The position numbers and the translations under genes are program-made. Under the pieces are notes generated by a model. It did not search any database, was not told the origin of the DNA, and saw only the letters and a list, made by a program, of their open reading frames with translations. From positions 1 through 64,000 of the forward strand of contig NZ_JBHUEO010000008.1 in NCBI RefSeq assembly GCF_042680885.1: a stretch of 64,000 nucleotides of DNA, read 5' to 3'. The number at the start of each line of letters is the position of its first letter. The first letter of the stretch is position 1. Shown here in pieces: positions 1 to 6,906 of the stretch. The stretch is from Siminovitchia sediminis. Its GTDB lineage: Bacteria; Bacillota; Bacilli; Bacillales; Bacillaceae_C.

Positions 1-85
1 ACAGGTCTAGGTGGATGGGAATCTTTTTCTTAAAAATAAAAACACAAAAATCTAGATACAAGTCGTCTAAATGTAAAATAAAAAA

Positions 86-148
86 GCCTGTAGAGAAAAA
101 AACATATACTTTCTCTACAAGCTGAACAGGCGTAGGCCTGTTTTTTTT
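86..148. terminator. Back-to-back terminators at the left edge
   Basis: On the plus strand a 7-bp stem (AACAGGC at 125-131 with GCCTGTT at 136-142) runs into eight T at 141-148, which would end a transcript entering from the left. On the minus strand the stem at 90-98/110-118 (GTAGAGAAA with TTTCTCTAC) is followed by a T-run (A-run at 81-85 on the plus strand), which would end yyaC transcription. The two hairpins share the GCCTG/CAGGC arms, so they could also form one longer structure. Confidence 0.65.
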
Positions 149-252
149 GTTCGATTTTTTAGAAGGTATTAACTTTTCATGTCATTTATCAACACAAAGG
201 AGATGTAAAACAGAGTTCTGCGTCCACAATAAGATCATCCGTTCTTGAAGTC

Positions 253-879
253 TTATCTTGCCGGCTTTCTTCTCAGAAAACTAAGCCCCGCAGATTGAAA
301 GGTTCGTTTTTTATGATAGGTGTGATCGGCTTCAATCAGAGCACCTGCAATTTTTTTCGCCAGTTTCATGACGGTGTTGAGGCGGGTATTTTGCAAGACA
401 ACAAATTCCATATGCCCTGCCAAATTTACAATTCCGGTGATAAAAACATCCCCAACTTCCGGAAGTTGCTTGTTTACTCCCGCGCCAGGTTTGACGGGGC
501 CTTTGCCAACCTTGATTTCCCCGACGCTTGCAAGGCGTCCGAGACAGGCATCAACCCCAATAATGAAGGGCCTTTTATAAGTTCTATTCACCTTTTTTAA
601 TATATCTTTCAAATTCATGGCATGAACGGGGTTTTCCAATGTTCCGTATACATGAAAAGCTTTCATTCCCGCTTCATCCAAGAAAGACCCAATTAAGGGT
701 CCAAGGGAATCACCGGTTGACCGGTCTGTCCCGATACAAATAACGACTACGGGCTGATACAACCGGGAGGGAAGAAGGTCTTCAAGTGCTTGAGATAAAT
801 GAAATATTGCATTCTGGTCCTCCACATGTACAATCGTGTCCAATTGATTTTCTTGTTCCACCCCAATCCCCCATTTCAT
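253..879 (-). CDS. yyaC: Spore protease YyaC
   Basis: This 208-residue protein matches YyaC, a sporulation-associated protein related to the Gpr germination protease fold. Visible hallmarks are a first strand ending in CIGTDRSTGDSLGP (about residues 48-61), the segment IIGVDACLG (about 106-114) and PGAGVNKQLPEVGD (about 131-144), all typical of this hydrolase-like family. In Bacillus yyaC lies beside parB/spo0J close to the origin, and it reads leftward here in the same way. Family knowledge says it is expressed in the early forespore; I see no promoter I would assign with confidence. Length is normal for the family. The exact substrate is not known to me. Confidence 0.85.
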   Translation of the reverse strand: MKWGIGVEQENQLDTIVHVEDQNAIFHLSQALEDLLPSRLYQPVVVICIGTDRSTGDSLGPLIGSFLDEAGMKAFHVYGTLENPVHAMNLKDILKKVNRTYKRPFIIGVDACLGRLASVGEIKVGKGPVKPGAGVNKQLPEVGDVFITGIVNLAGHMEFVVLQNTRLNTVMKLAKKIAGALIEADHTYHKKRTFQSAGLSFLRRKPAR

Positions 880-994
880 TCGTGATCTTCGCCCGAAGCC
901 GGCAGTTCAAAACAATTTGCACTTTTTGTCTGTGTTAACCAGTATACGAATCTTTCCCACTTTCTATACATGTTCAAACCCATAAATGATGAGA

Positions 995-1024
995 TTGGCA
1001 AGGATCAAGATTTATTGGTAAAAT
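995..1024 (+). promoter_or_regulatory. Sigma-A promoter for the mscS-like gene
   Basis: TTGGCA at 995-1000 and TAAAAT at 1019-1024 are 18 bases apart, about 27 bases before the GTG at 1051. This is a good housekeeping-type promoter for the mscS-DUF951 pair. Confidence 0.55.
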
Positions 1025-1050
1025 AAGAACGAATTTTAGTACCGGGTCGG

Positions 1051-1971
1051 GTGATTATGTTGGAAGAGCAGCTTCAGGAAACTGTGGAAAACACAAACAT
1101 CTTTATAGAAAAACTGACCAACCCTGAATTATGGATCAATATCGGGTGGATTGCTGTAAAAATCCTCCTGATTATTATTTTGTCAGGCATCATCATTCGT
1201 GTGGGAAAAGCCGCCATTGAGAGAGTATTTAAAAGAAGAAGGAGAACTCCTTTGCAGTTTTCTGAACGGCGGGAAGCTACACTTGTTAAGCTGCTGCAAA
1301 ATATTTTGGCGTATACAGTATATTTCATGGCCATTATCATGATTCTGTCTGCGTTAACGATCAATGTTACAGGAATTTTGGCTGGTGCAGGTATTTTGGG
1401 TTTGGCCGTTGGTTTTGGTGCTCAAAACCTTGTCAAAGATATCATTGGCGGCTTCTTTATTATTTTTGAAGATCAGTTTTCTGTAGGGGATTATGTTGCG
1501 ATTGGACAATATGAAGGAACCGTAGAGGAAATAGGTTTGCGGACAACGAAGATACTGGGCTGGACAGGGGAGTTATACATTATTCAGAACGGAAACATAA
1601 CAGAAGTAACAAACTATTCTTTGCATAACAGTGTAGCCGTTGTGGATGTACTCCTTGGATACCAGGCGGATTTAAAAAGAGTGGAAACCATTATAGAAAA
1701 TCTTCTTGAAACACTCCCGGAAAAGTACGAACAGATCGTGGACAAGCCAAAGATCATGGGCGTACAGCAATTGGGTGCCTCTGAAGTCATGTTGAGGGTC
1801 ATTGCGGAGACATTGCCTGTTCAACATTGGTTCATTGCAAGGGAAATGAGAAAGTTGATCAAAATGGAACTGGATGCTCATCAGGTAGAAGTCCCATACC
1901 AGCGCATTGTCATGATGACAGGAAACGAACACCAGCCAGGTGATCATTTTGGTGACCGACAAGGGGGATAA
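1051..1971 (+). CDS. MscS-family mechanosensitive channel
   Basis: A small-conductance mechanosensitive channel homologue of 306 residues that would release solutes when membrane tension rises after osmotic downshift. Three hydrophobic segments lie at about residues 28-48, 84-103 and 108-138. The third is the glycine/alanine-rich pore helix (GILAGAGILGLAVGFGAQ), followed by the conserved FEDQFSVGDYV entry to the cytoplasmic beta domain. Start is GTG 1051 or ATG 1057; neither has a strong Shine-Dalgarno. Two bases separate its stop from the next start region, so it is coupled to the DUF951 gene, an arrangement also seen in other Bacillus genomes. It resembles YkuT-type short MscS proteins; gating properties cannot be told from sequence. 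Confidence 0.9.
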   Translation: MIMLEEQLQETVENTNIFIEKLTNPELWINIGWIAVKILLIIILSGIIIRVGKAAIERVFKRRRRTPLQFSERREATLVKLLQNILAYTVYFMAIIMILSALTINVTGILAGAGILGLAVGFGAQNLVKDIIGGFFIIFEDQFSVGDYVAIGQYEGTVEEIGLRTTKILGWTGELYIIQNGNITEVTNYSLHNSVAVVDVLLGYQADLKRVETIIENLLETLPEKYEQIVDKPKIMGVQQLGASEVMLRVIAETLPVQHWFIAREMRKLIKMELDAHQVEVPYQRIVMMTGNEHQPGDHFGDRQGG

Positions 1972-1973
1972 AA

Positions 1974-2171
1974 GTGGAGAAAAAAGAGTTTAACCTTCAT
2001 GACGTTGTTGAAATGAAAAAACCGCATCCATGCGGAACAAACCGCTGGAGGATTATTCGAATGGGAATGGATATCCGTATGAAATGCGAAGGGTGCGGCC
2101 ACAGCGTCATGCTGCCGCGCAGGGAATTCACGAGAAAAATGAAAAAAATTTTAGAGAAGCACGAGGAGTAG
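1974..2171 (+). CDS. DUF951 family protein (YyzM-like)
   Basis: A 65-residue basic protein beginning at GTG 1974, three bases after the mscS stop. The pattern HPCG followed by RMGMDIRMKCEGCGH gives three or four cysteines that could hold a zinc ion, and the compact beta-rich sequence is the DUF951 signature. The function of the family is unknown; its small size, basic charge and neighbour ychF have suggested a link to translation or nucleic-acid binding, which is inference. Length is normal. Its stop codon lies in the loop of the terminator that follows. Confidence 0.85.
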   Translation: MEKKEFNLHDVVEMKKPHPCGTNRWRIIRMGMDIRMKCEGCGHSVMLPRREFTRKMKKILEKHEE

Positions 2172-2187
2172 TTCGTGCTTTTTTTTT
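2158..2187 (+). terminator. Terminator after DUF951 gene
   Basis: Stem AGCACGA (2158-2164) with TCGTGCT (2173-2179) followed by nine T. The stop codon TAG is in the loop. Confidence 0.85.
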
Positions 2188-2286
2188 CTGAGAAAACTAA
2201 GCAATTTTTACAATTTTGATCATTAAAAAGCCGCTTCTTGTAAGCCAATAGCCTGGCTTCAAGGTTTGTTCGTGCCTGAAAGCGGC

Positions 2287-2315
2287 TTGCGCTTTTGTTC
2301 CCGACTCTCTATAAT
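2287..2315 (+). promoter_or_regulatory. Sigma-A promoter for ychF
   Basis: TTGCGC at 2287-2292 and a perfect TATAAT at 2310-2315 are separated by 17 bases. The -35 begins at the end of a 9-bp inverted repeat (AAGCCGCTT at 2228-2236, AAGCGGCTT at 2280-2288). The resulting leader of about 45 bases carries the GGGACAGA/TCTGTCCC palindrome at 2329-2345. Confidence 0.7.
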
Positions 2316-2365
2316 TAGGAATGGATTGGGGACAGAGTCTGTCCCAGTAAAGAGGAGTGACCGAA

Positions 2366-3466
2366 ATGGCCCTAACAGCAGGGATCGTTGGATTGCCAAA
2401 CGTGGGCAAGTCCACCTTATTTAACGCAATAACCAAAGCAGGAGCGGAAGCGGCGAACTATCCATTCTGTACGATTGACCCAAATGTAGGGATCGTGGAA
2501 GTGCCTGATCATCGTCTTCAGAAATTAACCGAACTTGTCAAGCCGAAGAAGACAGTACCAACGGCTTTTGAATTTACCGATATTGCAGGAATCGTAAAAG
2601 GAGCCAGCAAAGGGGAAGGACTCGGGAACAAATTTCTATCACATATTCGCCAAGTGGATGCCATTTGTCATGTGGTCCGTTGTTTCGCGGATGGTGATAT
2701 TACGCATGTGTCAGGAAAAGTGGATCCAATTGATGATATTGAGACGATCAACCTTGAGTTGATATTGGCTGACTTGGAGACAGTTGATAAAAGGATCGGC
2801 CGTGTAGAAAAAATGGCCAAGCAAAAAGATCAAGAGGCTATGGCAGAATTTGAAGTTCTAAGCAAATTGAAAGCTGCTTTTGAATCGGACATGCCCGCGA
2901 GATCGATTGAATTTTCGGATGACCAGCAAAAGATCGTAAAACATCTTCATTTGCTGACAAGTAAGCCTGTGCTGTATGTAGCGAATGTCGCTGAAGAGGA
3001 TGTAGCAGATCCATCCAGCAACGAATTTGTGAAGCAAGTCATGAATTATGCGGAAAAAGACAATGCGGAAGTCATTGTCATCAGTGCAAGAATTGAAGAA
3101 GAGATTGCCGTTTTGGATGATGATGAAAAAGCGATGTTTTTGGAAGAACTGGGAATTGAAGAATCAGGACTGGATCAGCTCATTCGTGCTGCCTATGACC
3201 TGCTGGGATTGGCGACCTATTTTACTGCAGGAGAGCAAGAAGTCCGAGCCTGGACCTTTAAAAAAGGAATGAAGGCTCCACAATGTGCCGGAATCATTCA
3301 TACCGATTTTGAAAAAGGATTTATCCGGGCAGAAACCGTTTCTTATGAAGATCTGCTGAATGCCGGTTCTATGGCAGCAGCCCGGGAAGCGGGGAAGGTC
3401 CGCCTGGAAGGAAAAGAGTATGCAGTACAAGATGGGGACGTCATTCATTTTCGGTTTAACGTATAA
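2366..3466 (+). CDS. ychF: Redox-regulated ATPase YchF (Obg family)
   Basis: A universally conserved Obg-related P-loop NTPase (OLA1/YchF) that prefers ATP and associates with ribosomes. The G1 loop GLPNVGKSTLFNAI lies at about residues 7-20, the G3 region FTDIAGIVKGASKGEGLG at about 64-81, a coiled-coil insertion at about 130-165, and the C-terminal TGS-like domain ends in AVQDGDVIHFRFNV. The start ATG 2366 is chosen because AGGAG at 2352-2356 is nine bases upstream; the in-frame GTG at 2357 directly follows that Shine-Dalgarno and is too close. The resulting 366 residues are normal. It is transcribed alone between its own promoter and terminator. Confidence 0.95.
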   Translation: MALTAGIVGLPNVGKSTLFNAITKAGAEAANYPFCTIDPNVGIVEVPDHRLQKLTELVKPKKTVPTAFEFTDIAGIVKGASKGEGLGNKFLSHIRQVDAICHVVRCFADGDITHVSGKVDPIDDIETINLELILADLETVDKRIGRVEKMAKQKDQEAMAEFEVLSKLKAAFESDMPARSIEFSDDQQKIVKHLHLLTSKPVLYVANVAEEDVADPSSNEFVKQVMNYAEKDNAEVIVISARIEEEIAVLDDDEKAMFLEELGIEESGLDQLIRAAYDLLGLATYFTAGEQEVRAWTFKKGMKAPQCAGIIHTDFEKGFIRAETVSYEDLLNAGSMAAAREAGKVRLEGKEYAVQDGDVIHFRFNV

Positions 3467-3481
3467 AAAAGTGAGAAAAAA

Positions 3482-3513
3482 GTCTGTAAACGTTGTGTTT
3501 GCAGGCTTTTTTT
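3482..3513 (+). terminator. ychF terminator
   Basis: Stem GTCTGTAAAC (3482-3491) with GTTTGCAGGC (3497-3506), two G-U pairs, loop GTTGT, then seven T. Confidence 0.85.
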
Positions 3514-3642
3514 ATTTAGGGGAAGAAGATTTTGACAAGTATTGGGTATCAACCGAAACAGTAATGAAGGAAATTAGTGAAAGAACAGCGAAATGTAGAG
3601 TATATATGGTGTATGCTGAACGAAATTAAGGAGGAGACGCTG

Positions 3643-4782
3643 TTGAGGGAAACAGTCATAGTGGAAGCTGTCAGAACTCCTGTAGGCAAGAGAAATGGTG
3701 TCCTAAGAGATACTCGTCCGGATGAGCTGCTGGCAATGGTTTTAAAAGAGCTGACAAAAAGAGCAAAGCTAGATCCTATCCATGTAGAGGATGTCATTGC
3801 CGGGTGTGTCACACAAACAAGCGAGCAGTCCAATGATATAGCCAGACTGGCTGCTCTCATTGCAGGATTTCCAATAACGGTTCCAGGCGTCACGTTAGAT
3901 AGGCAATGCGGTTCAAGCCTTCAGGCTATTCATTTTGGCTCACAGGCGATCATGAGCGGAGATATGGATATAGTGATCGCTTGCGGAGTGGAAAGCATGT
4001 CCCGTGTTCCCATGTTTTCAAATATACAGGGAGCCCAACATAGCAAACAATTGACAGCCCAATATGACATCATCCACCAGGGGGTGTCCGCCGAACGAAT
4101 TGCGGACCTATGGAGATTTTCAAGAGAAGATTTAGACCGCTTCTCTTTGTCGAGTCATCAAAAAGCGGTGAGGGCGATCAAGGAAGGCCGGTTTGACCGT
4201 GAAATAATGGCAATTCACACGGAAAATGGACCGATTACAACAGATGAAGGACCAAGAGAAGATACATCAATGGAAAAATTAGCTGCGTTAACACCTCCAT
4301 TTGTAAAAAATGGAAAAATAACGGCAGGAAATGCAAGTCAACTCAGTGATGGGGCTGCAGCGGTCTTACTGATGTCTCGTGAAAAGGCAGAGGAATTAGG
4401 TTTAAAACCGCGATTTCGTATCCTTGCCCGTACTGTCGTTGGATCAGATCCCACTCTAATGTTGACGGGACCTGTGGCTGCAACAGAAAAGGCGTTAAAG
4501 AAGGCGCAATTGAACCTTGAAGATATTGATTTATTTGAAATCAATGAAGCTTTTGCCTCTGTTCCTCTCCATTGGCTGAAAGAAACAGGCGCAAACCCGG
4601 ACAATTTAAACGTAAACGGAGGCGCCATCGCTTTGGGACATCCGTTGGGAGCTACCGGAGCGAGAATAATGACTACTTTAACCCACGAACTTGAAAGGCA
4701 AAATAAGAAGTTTGGGTTGATGGCCATTTGTGAAGGTTTCGGCATGGCCAATGCTACAATCATTGAAAAGCTGACATCTTGA
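3643..4782 (+). CDS. Thiolase (acetyl-CoA C-acyltransferase family)
   Basis: A 379-residue thiolase that condenses or cleaves acyl-CoA units. The nucleophile is Cys89 in TLDRQCGSS, the base is His333 in GHPLGATGAR, and the second catalytic Cys is Cys363 in ICEGFGMANAT. The start is TTG 3643, seven bases after a strong AAGGAGGA; upstream in-frame ATGs give an extension foreign to the family. Most thiolases have C-x-G-G-G at the last motif; here the middle glycine is Phe366. No other fatty-acid or acetoacetyl-CoA genes are adjacent, so degradative and biosynthetic roles cannot be separated. It is followed by a hairpin leading into the DUF378 gene. Confidence 0.88.
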   Translation: MRETVIVEAVRTPVGKRNGVLRDTRPDELLAMVLKELTKRAKLDPIHVEDVIAGCVTQTSEQSNDIARLAALIAGFPITVPGVTLDRQCGSSLQAIHFGSQAIMSGDMDIVIACGVESMSRVPMFSNIQGAQHSKQLTAQYDIIHQGVSAERIADLWRFSREDLDRFSLSSHQKAVRAIKEGRFDREIMAIHTENGPITTDEGPREDTSMEKLAALTPPFVKNGKITAGNASQLSDGAAAVLLMSREKAEELGLKPRFRILARTVVGSDPTLMLTGPVAATEKALKKAQLNLEDIDLFEINEAFASVPLHWLKETGANPDNLNVNGGAIALGHPLGATGARIMTTLTHELERQNKKFGLMAICEGFGMANATIIEKLTS

Positions 4783-4800
4783 TTAATGAATGCATAAAAG

Positions 4801-4843
4801 CCCCCTTTTCCAGAAAAGATATAAAAGACTCTAGAAAAGGGGG
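4801..4843 (+). promoter_or_regulatory. Hairpin that masks the DUF378 ribosome binding site
   Basis: CCCCCTTTTC at 4801-4810 is a perfect 10-bp complement of GAAAAGGGGG at 4834-4843. The right arm contains the purine-rich Shine-Dalgarno of the gene starting at 4851. No T-run follows, so this looks more like translational control than termination. Confidence 0.55.
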
Positions 4844-4850
4844 TAAGTTG

Positions 4851-5183
4851 ATGAACACACTGAGAAGAATAGCTTTGGCTTTAACCATCATTGGAGCGAT
4901 AAACTGGGGGTTAATCGGTTTATTCAATTTTAACCTGGTGGCAGCTTTATTTGGCGAGGGTGGATTGGCACGGTTGATTTATTCCCTAGTAGGACTGAGC
5001 GGCCTCATTTGCCTGTCTTATTTCTTTGAACAAAAAACTGCAGAGAATAACAACCAATTTACAAGTCCCGTTCAAGATGAAACAGAATTGCGGCCAAATT
5101 ACGCTACAGAGTTTGCTGAAGAACCGGATCTTGACCTGGCTTATAATCCCTCCAGAGAAGAATATGATAAAGAAAAAGAATAA
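4851..5183 (+). CDS. DUF378 family small membrane protein
   Basis: Starting at ATG 4851 this is a 110-residue protein whose first 60 residues form two membrane helices (about 6-26 and 38-57). The signature ALTIIGAINWGLIGLFNFN, with conserved INWGLxG, marks the DUF378 family, also known from YuzA-like proteins. The remaining 50 residues are acidic and polar and probably cytoplasmic. Function is unknown. The Shine-Dalgarno is buried in the hairpin at 4801-4843, so expression may depend on temperature or on an upstream ribosome leaving the thiolase stop codon, 66 bases before the start. Confidence 0.8.
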   Translation: MNTLRRIALALTIIGAINWGLIGLFNFNLVAALFGEGGLARLIYSLVGLSGLICLSYFFEQKTAENNNQFTSPVQDETELRPNYATEFAEEPDLDLAYNPSREEYDKEKE

Positions 5184-5189
5184 ATTGAG

Positions 5190-5224
5190 AAAAACCAAGC
5201 ATACCGAGTGTCTGCTTGGTTTTT
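5190..5224 (+). terminator. Terminator after DUF378 gene
   Basis: Twelve-base inverted repeat AAAAACCAAGCA (5190-5201) and TGCTTGGTTTTT (5213-5224), ending in T. The symmetry means it could act on both strands. Confidence 0.85.
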
Positions 5225-5453
5225 CATTGTAATGACTTGACTAAGATCAGCCCCTCTGGATAATCCGGCAGCTAAAACTCTTATATTAACATTCTTCATC
5301 CATTTTTCCCGGGCGAGGCCTCCACAAATTATACCAGTAAGAATCATGTAGAAATAACTCACCATCTTTTAAAAATATACAGTTGAAATATAGGAACGAA
5401 TGTTCTATAATGGAAAAAGCGGCTTTAGTTCTTTCGCAATGAAAGAATTGTAT
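5225..5453. other. Intergenic stretch before rpsF promoter
   Basis: About 230 bases with no convincing gene. Short ORFs on both strands lack ribosome binding sites and resemble nothing I know. A TTGACT at 5237-5242 has no good -10 partner. Confidence 0.5.
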
Positions 5454-5482
5454 TTGTGATCTATCGACTTTTATGATATAAT
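5454..5482 (+). promoter_or_regulatory. Sigma-A promoter of the rpsF operon
   Basis: TTGTGA at 5454-5459 and TATAAT at 5477-5482 with a 17-base spacer. Transcription would begin near 5489, giving a leader of about 75 bases before rpsF. Confidence 0.75.
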
Positions 5483-5512
5483 TTTACTCTGTGAGTAATG
5501 AAAGTTGCTCCT

Positions 5513-5539
5513 TGCCCTTTATTTTCATTAAGGGCCGCA
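5513..5539 (+). promoter_or_regulatory. S6:S18-type ribosomal leader hairpin
   Basis: CCCTT at 5515-5519 pairs with AAGGG at 5530-5534; the outer TG (5513-5514) pairs with CA (5538-5539), leaving CCG at 5535-5537 as a bulge. A stem with a CCG bulge just before rpsF is the published hallmark of the S6:S18 autoregulatory leader, where the protein pair binds and lowers rpsF translation. The Shine-Dalgarno AAGGAGG follows at 5548-5554. Confidence 0.6.
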
Positions 5540-5564
5540 CAGACCATAAGGAGGTGGATTATTG

Positions 5565-5855
5565 ATGAGAAAGTACGAAATTATGTACATCATTCGCCCA
5601 AACATTGAGGAAGAAGCGAAGCAGGCTTTAATTGAGCGCTTCGATAACGTTCTTACATCTCAAGGGGCAGAGATCATCGAATCAAAGGATTGGGGCAAGC
5701 GCCGCTTGGCTTATGAAATCGAGGATTTCCGTGAAGGATTTTACCACTTGATTCAAACGAATGCCAATCCTGAGGCAGTTCAAGAATTTGATCGTCTCGT
5801 TAAAATTAACGATGATATCATTCGTCATATCGTTGTAAAAGAAGAAGATAAATAA
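5565..5855 (+). CDS. rpsF: 30S ribosomal protein S6
   Basis: Ribosomal protein bS6, 96 residues, which binds S18 and helps assemble the 30S platform. The sequence opens with MRKYEIMYIIRPN and has the conserved WGKRRLAYEI and EGFYHLI segments. ATG 5565 is preferred to the TTG one codon upstream because the family begins with MRKYE. AAGGAGG is about ten bases before it. First gene of the rpsF-ssb-rpsR operon; its leader hairpin suggests feedback by the S6:S18 complex. Confidence 0.97.
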   Translation: MRKYEIMYIIRPNIEEEAKQALIERFDNVLTSQGAEIIESKDWGKRRLAYEIEDFREGFYHLIQTNANPEAVQEFDRLVKINDDIIRHIVVKEEDK

Positions 5856-5864
5856 TACAAAAAA

Positions 5865-5880
5865 TGTTTCACGTGAAACA
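5865..5880. promoter_or_regulatory. parS site (perfect palindrome)
   Basis: TGTTTCACGTGAAACA is a perfect 16-bp palindrome in the rpsF-ssb gap and matches the Bacillus parS consensus bound by ParB (Spo0J) for chromosome segregation and SMC loading. Location near the origin is as expected. Confidence 0.93.
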
Positions 5881-5910
5881 ATACGGTAAATCGGGAAGGG
5901 GTTGATTCTG

Positions 5911-6405
5911 ATGATGAACCGAGTAGTATTAGTCGGCCGATTGACTAAAGATCCAGACTTGCGCTACACTCCGAATGGAGTTCCGGTTGCAAACTTTACC
6001 TTGGCTGTAAACCGGACGTTTACGAATCAGCAAGGGGAGCGGGAAGCTGACTTCATCAACTGTGTGGTTTGGCGCCGCCAGGCAGAAAATGTCGCCAACT
6101 ACTTGAAAAAAGGGAGTTTGGCAGGGGTGGACGGCCGACTGCAAACCCGCAGCTATGATGACCAGGACGGAAAACGAGTGTATGTAACTGAAGTAGTTGC
6201 AGACAATGTTCAGTTTTTGGAACCTAGAAGTGCAGCTTCACAGGATCGCGGAAACTTTGGCGAAAGTCCTTTTGGCGAAGGCCAAAGAAATCAAGGTTCC
6301 TCATATGGTGACCAAAGAAATCAGGGCTATACTCGGACAGATGAAGACCCATTCTCCAATGATGGACAACCGATTGACATCTCAGATGACGATCTTCCAT
6401 TTTAA
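5911..6405 (+). CDS. ssb: Single-stranded DNA-binding protein SsbA
   Basis: The essential replication SSB, 164 residues. An OB fold covers about residues 1-105 (MNRVVLVGRLTKDPDLRYTP, then NCVVWRRQAENVANYLKKGS), followed by a glycine/glutamine/asparagine-rich linker and the acidic tip DISDDDLPF that recruits replication and repair proteins. ATG 5911 is chosen because AAGGGG lies nine bases upstream and known SsbA begins M-x-NRVVLVGRL; the ORF could extend upstream to TTG 5902 but this overlaps the ribosome binding site. The linker is short and repetitive (GERQNQ/GDQRNQG-like). Lies between rpsF and rpsR, as in B. subtilis, with a parS site just upstream. Confidence 0.96.
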   Translation: MMNRVVLVGRLTKDPDLRYTPNGVPVANFTLAVNRTFTNQQGEREADFINCVVWRRQAENVANYLKKGSLAGVDGRLQTRSYDDQDGKRVYVTEVVADNVQFLEPRSAASQDRGNFGESPFGEGQRNQGSSYGDQRNQGYTRTDEDPFSNDGQPIDISDDDLPF

Positions 6406-6431
6406 TTGTTAAATAAAGGAGGGTTTTTATT

Positions 6432-6665
6432 ATGGCAGGACGCAGAGGCGGACGTAAACGCCGGAAAGTATGTTACTTTACCGCGAACGGAATCACACAC
6501 ATTGATTATAAGGACGTAGATCTTCTTAAGAAATTCATCTCTGAGCGTGGGAAAATTCTTCCGCGCCGTGTGACAGGAACAAGTGCTAAGTATCAGCGTA
6601 AATTGACTGTAGCCATCAAACGTGCTCGTCAAATGGCACTTCTTCCATTTGTTTCAGGTGAATAA
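6432..6665 (+). CDS. rpsR: 30S ribosomal protein S18
   Basis: Ribosomal protein bS18, 77 residues, the partner of S6 on the 30S platform. The basic N-terminus AGRRGGRKRRKVCYF and the motif ERGKILPRRVTGTSAKYQRKL are diagnostic. The AAAGGAGGG Shine-Dalgarno is well placed. The retained Cys in KVCYF is typical of the zinc-independent Bacillus form with single Cys. Last gene of the operon, closed by a strong terminator. Confidence 0.97.
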   Translation: MAGRRGGRKRRKVCYFTANGITHIDYKDVDLLKKFISERGKILPRRVTGTSAKYQRKLTVAIKRARQMALLPFVSGE

Positions 6666-6675
6666 TAGAAAAAAA

Positions 6676-6710
6676 GCAGTGAGGAATGATAAAGTCCTTG
6701 CTGCTTTTTT
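6676..6710 (+). terminator. rpsR operon terminator
   Basis: Ten-base stem GCAGTGAGGA (6676-6685) with TCCTTGCTGC (6695-6704), including two G-U pairs, then six T. Confidence 0.88.
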
Positions 6711-6906
6711 CATTGTTTGGTGAATGTTGAGAGTGTCTGGCTTTAAGCGCCATCGGACTGAAATCCGCCTGAAATACTGCTCCCTGATCAAAAACCGCTT
6801 TTGAGCTCGCAGACATGCTTCCACCTTATCATTTTCTTAGTCCTCACAAGACTTATCGGGCATTTTTTGTTAAAATATACAGGTATAGATTGAATGAGGT
6901 GAAAAA

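Noticed and set aside
880..970. Sigma-F or sigma-G promoter for yyaC
   Set aside because: GTATA and GTATACT-like words occur, but spacing and sequence are not good enough to claim.
1672..1962. Minus-strand ORF opposite mscS
   Set aside because: Shadow of the mscS frame with no start signal.
5237..5262. TTGACT with GATAAT as an rpsF promoter
   Set aside because: The better-spaced TTGTGA/TATAAT pair is nearer to the gene and a terminator-free leader.
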